The notes below the pieces were generated by a model that did not search any database, was not told the origin of the DNA, and was given only the letters and a program-made list of their open reading frames with translations. Of a stretch of DNA of 15,449 bases, positions 13,276 to 15,449 are shown one piece after another. The translations under genes and the position numbers were made by a program. This DNA comes from Trebonia sp. GTDB lineage: Bacteria; Actinomycetota; Actinomycetes; Streptosporangiales; Streptosporangiaceae. Position 1 is the stretch's first letter, and every line of letters begins with the position of its first letter. The stretch is from the NCBI GenBank assembly GCA_030043595.1, contig JASHXJ010000400.1, forward strand, positions 1 to 15,449, in the 5' to 3' direction.

Positions 13276-14973
13276 TCATCCGGGGCAGGCGGCGCCGGTA
13301 TCGGGCATCCGCCAGGCCGTGGCCGCCCCGGTGATCACCTCCGCGGCCAGGCGCAGCTTGTCCTGATCCTCGCTCTGGCTCTGCTGGGCGGCCGGGCTGC
13401 CCGCGAGGAACGATCTGACCATCGGCAGCACGCGGTCGTCTCCCAGCAGGCCGCCGTGGAAGGCGGGAACGACGACCACGTCCGCGGGCAGGCTGCAGAC
13501 CGGGAGGGTGAGCGCGTCGGCGAGCGGGATCACCGCGAGCCAGCGAATGGACTTGCCCTTCGGGCCGGCGACCGCGTCGAAGTACCTGGCGCCGAACTCG
13601 CTGACCGAGCTGAGCAGGTGCTGCGCGCCGCTGGGGCCGTACGGCGACATGCCGCCGACCAGCCGGTTGAGCTCGTTGAGGGCATACTCCGACACCGAGG
13701 CGGCGTCCGTTCCCGGCGGATAGCTGAGCTGGCCGGGCTCGACGATCGGGCTGAGCAGCACCACCGACCCGATCGGCAGGCCCGGATGGCGGTCGAGCAT
13801 CGCGTAGACACCGAGGGTGCCCTCGCTCTCCGCGACGACGTCCACCGGGCGGTGTGTCAGGTCGTGCAGCCGCGTCAGCTGGGCGGCCATCCGGTCGCCG
13901 AGCACGGGCAGCGGCAGGTCGTCCGCGTTCGGTCCGCTCGGCCTGGGCATGCCGCTGGCGTCCAGCCCGGCGTAGGAGAACTGGCGGACGGTCGCGCCGG
14001 GAAGCGCGGCGCGCAGGCTGTTCGCCGCGCTGCAGCAGGAGGATCCCCAGCCGGCGACCACGAGCACCGCGGCGCCGACCGTCGACTGCGCCCCGGCCTG
14101 GCCGCCCGTGCCGTCCGATCCGCTCCCGGTGCCGGTCACGTCCGCGGCGGACGAGGCGGTGACCGTGCCCATCGGCAGCTGGATGGTTCCGGTGAACATC
14201 AGCCGGACTACGCCGACGACCAGGACGATCACCATGAGGGCGGCGATCGGGGCGAACGGCAGGCCGAACAGCAGCCTGGCCGGCACCGACTCGTGGGTGC
14301 GCGGGTGCAGCCGGGAGGCGAGCCCGGCCAGCCCGTACCAGGCTCGGGCGTTGATAACGCCGGTCACGGCCGCGACGCCGAGCGCCGCGACGGTTCCCAG
14401 GTGCGCGACCACCGCAGCGGCAACCGAGAGGGCGAGGAAGCTGGCGAGCAGCCACAGCACCGCGCGCAATGGCGGCAGCCGCCGCCACCAGGCGACGATC
14501 ACGCCGCCGTGGCTCAGCGCCGCCGCGATGCCCAGCATCAGCGGCAGCGCCGCAAGGAACGGCCAGGAGAACGGCAGGACCGCGACCCCGAACGCGAGCG
14601 TGACCGCGGGCGACAGCAGCAGCCAGGCCAGGCCGGTCAGCGCCATGCAGGACCAGAAGGCCCGGCTCAGCGCCGGCGCGCGCAGCTCACGCGGCCAGGC
14701 GAGCCGCAGCAGCACGGTGTCCATCGCCGACCGGGCGAGCAGCACGGCGGTGAGGATCGCGGCGAACCCGAGCCAGGACTGCCTGTCGGCGAACAGCCAG
14801 CGCAGGTCGTGGTAGGCCGCGAGTGCGGGAAGCGCGGTGACCTGCGGCGCTACCGGCCGCGCGGCGGGCGCGAGGAGCGTGAGCAACCCAGCCTCGGCCA
14901 CGGCGCCGCCCGCCGCGACCAGGATCAGTCCCCGATGCCGAAGGAACCCCTCGGCAGGAAGTCCCATACGCAT
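13276..14973 (-). CDS. Polytopic membrane protein with C-terminal alpha/beta-hydrolase domain
   Basis: A 565-residue two-part protein. Residues 15-260 hold about seven hydrophobic segments (for example GLILVAAGGAVAEAGLLTLL, LGFAAILTAVLLA, IAALMVIVLVVGVV). A Gly/Ser/Thr-rich linker (about 270-297) follows. The C-terminal domain then starts with AAVLVVAGWGSSC and continues as an alpha/beta hydrolase. The nucleophile elbow reads VAESEGTLG with Ser383. A likely catalytic His is at about 506 (PAFHGGLL), and SVVLLSPIV follows the elbow. The hydrolase domain is probably extracytoplasmic, though topology was not computed. The ATG at 14973 follows GGGGG by six bases; frames reaching 15057 lack support. 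The gene ends just upstream of trpL on the same strand, with no terminator visible between them. Substrate unknown. Confidence 0.75.
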   Translation of the reverse strand: MRMGLPAEGFLRHRGLILVAAGGAVAEAGLLTLLAPAARPVAPQVTALPALAAYHDLRWLFADRQSWLGFAAILTAVLLARSAMDTVLLRLAWPRELRAPALSRAFWSCMALTGLAWLLLSPAVTLAFGVAVLPFSWPFLAALPLMLGIAAALSHGGVIVAWWRRLPPLRAVLWLLASFLALSVAAAVVAHLGTVAALGVAAVTGVINARAWYGLAGLASRLHPRTHESVPARLLFGLPFAPIAALMVIVLVVGVVRLMFTGTIQLPMGTVTASSAADVTGTGSGSDGTGGQAGAQSTVGAAVLVVAGWGSSCCSAANSLRAALPGATVRQFSYAGLDASGMPRPSGPNADDLPLPVLGDRMAAQLTRLHDLTHRPVDVVAESEGTLGVYAMLDRHPGLPIGSVVLLSPIVEPGQLSYPPGTDAASVSEYALNELNRLVGGMSPYGPSGAQHLLSSVSEFGARYFDAVAGPKGKSIRWLAVIPLADALTLPVCSLPADVVVVPAFHGGLLGDDRVLPMVRSFLAGSPAAQQSQSEDQDKLRLAAEVITGAATAWRMPDTGAACPG

Positions 14974-14980
14974 GCTGTAC

Positions 14981-14999
14981 CCCCGCGAACGCCGCGGGG
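14981..14999 (-). promoter_or_regulatory. Hairpin covering the ribosome binding site of the membrane hydrolase gene
   Basis: CCCCGCG and CGCGGGG form a perfect 7-bp inverted repeat around five bases. In the minus-strand transcript, its 3' arm contains most of the G-rich Shine-Dalgarno sequence, seven bases before the ATG at 14973. The fold would hide the ribosome binding site. It has no T run, so it is not an intrinsic terminator. Confidence 0.45.
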
Positions 15000-15046
15000 A
15001 TCGCGTAAATTCCTCGGCTGCGCCGCATATTTCAGCATTCGCGTCA

Positions 15047-15075
15047 TTGACGTTCACCGTAGCTTCTCGTAGCGT
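15047..15075 (+). promoter_or_regulatory. Probable housekeeping sigma promoter of the MaoC-like gene
   Basis: TTGACG (15047-15052) and TAGCGT (15070-15075) are separated by 17 bp and match the actinobacterial principal-sigma pattern (TTGACn, TAnnnT). The expected start site at about 15082 leaves a leader of roughly 30 bases that includes the GAGGAG ribosome binding site. Confidence 0.7.
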
Positions 15076-15110
15076 CTGCTCGTTTCGACTATCACCGAGG
15101 AGACGACCGC

Positions 15111-15449
15111 ATGAGCGCCACGACGACCACGCTCGCCGAATTGCCTTCGCTGAAGGGCAGCGTGCTGGGCAGCAGCGAATGGTTCGAGATCACTCAGGAG
15201 CGGGTGAATACGTTCGCCGACGCGACCGACGACCATCAGTGGATCCACGTGGACGTGGCCCGGGCGAACGCGGAATCGCCGTTCGGCGGCCCGATCGGGC
15301 ATGGCTACCTGACGCTGTCGCTGTTCGTCCCGATGTGGTCGCAGGTGCTCACCGTCACCGACGTGGGGATGGCAGTGAACTACGGGCTCAACAAGGTCCG
15401 CTTCCCAGCCCCGGTGCCCGTTGGCTCGAAGATCCGGCTGACCGCGACC
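15111..15449 (+). CDS. MaoC-like (R)-specific enoyl-CoA hydratase, N-terminal part (runs off right edge)
   Basis: The first 113 codons of a single hot-dog-fold dehydratase are visible. The hydratase 2 motif is clear: FADATDDHQWIHVD (35-48), with Asp41 and His46 five residues apart as in catalytic R-hydratases. It is followed by FGGPIGHGYLTLSL (58-71) and a NYGLNKVRFPAPVPVGSKIR segment. The family hydrates trans-2-enoyl-CoA in fatty acid or polyhydroxyalkanoate metabolism; related mycobacterial proteins act in lipid synthesis. The ATG at 15111 follows GAGGAG by eight bases. It has its own promoter in the gap shared with the divergent membrane hydrolase gene. The C-terminus is missing, so the exact length and subfamily cannot be judged. 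Confidence 0.88.
   Translation, partial: MSATTTTLAELPSLKGSVLGSSEWFEITQERVNTFADATDDHQWIHVDVARANAESPFGGPIGHGYLTLSLFVPMWSQVLTVTDVGMAVNYGLNKVRFPAPVPVGSKIRLTAT

Noticed and set aside
13267..15072. Plus-strand open frame of about 600 codons opposite the membrane hydrolase gene
   Set aside because: Arg/Gly/Gln-rich, low-complexity, no domain; a shadow of the well-formed membrane/hydrolase frame.

Overview
The window is high-GC DNA with third codon positions dominated by G and C, frequent GTG starts, 4-bp start/stop overlaps and short gaps between genes. The gene families (fused TrpEG, ThyX, DUF4331, DrrA/B-like exporter) point to a filamentous or related actinobacterium. No tRNA, rRNA, CRISPR array, insertion sequence or phage gene was recognised. 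No stretch over 300 bases lacks a gene.

Left part (1-4964): a partial peptidase C26 glutamine amidotransferase-like gene runs off the left edge and is divergent from a flavohemoglobin gene. Facing the flavohemoglobin is a three-gene minus-strand run: ABC ATPase, ABC-2 permease (GTGA overlap) and a flavin-dependent thymidylate synthase (thyX). Divergent from the ATPase is a DUF4331 gene.

Middle part (4946-10876): an aminoglycoside-phosphotransferase-like kinase sits behind an unidentified membrane protein on the minus strand. A small plus-strand membrane protein follows. Then comes a likely TetR-controlled unit: a tetR gene, a divergent MFS transporter, and a Rossmann-fold (saccharopine dehydrogenase-like) protein downstream of the transporter. 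A near-perfect 24-bp palindrome in the tetR/MFS gap is the obvious operator.

Right part (10873-15449): a fused anthranilate synthase (TrpEG) is preceded by what looks like a complete trp attenuator. It has a 13-codon leader peptide with two adjacent Trp codons, a 1:2 hairpin, an antiterminator pairing and an intrinsic terminator with a T run. Upstream on the same strand is a membrane protein with a C-terminal alpha/beta hydrolase domain. Its Shine-Dalgarno sequence lies in a hairpin. Divergent from it is a partial MaoC-type hydratase gene with a well-spaced TTGACG/TAGCGT promoter.

The strongest unannotated-type signals are the trp attenuator and the tetR/MFS operator. Also notable: all four convergent gene pairs overlap at their 3' ends (46, 19, 11 and 4 bp), thyX sits in an exporter operon with an altered signature motif, and an in-frame AT-rich repeat lies inside TrpEG. 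I found no clear evidence of a wholly new multi-gene system.
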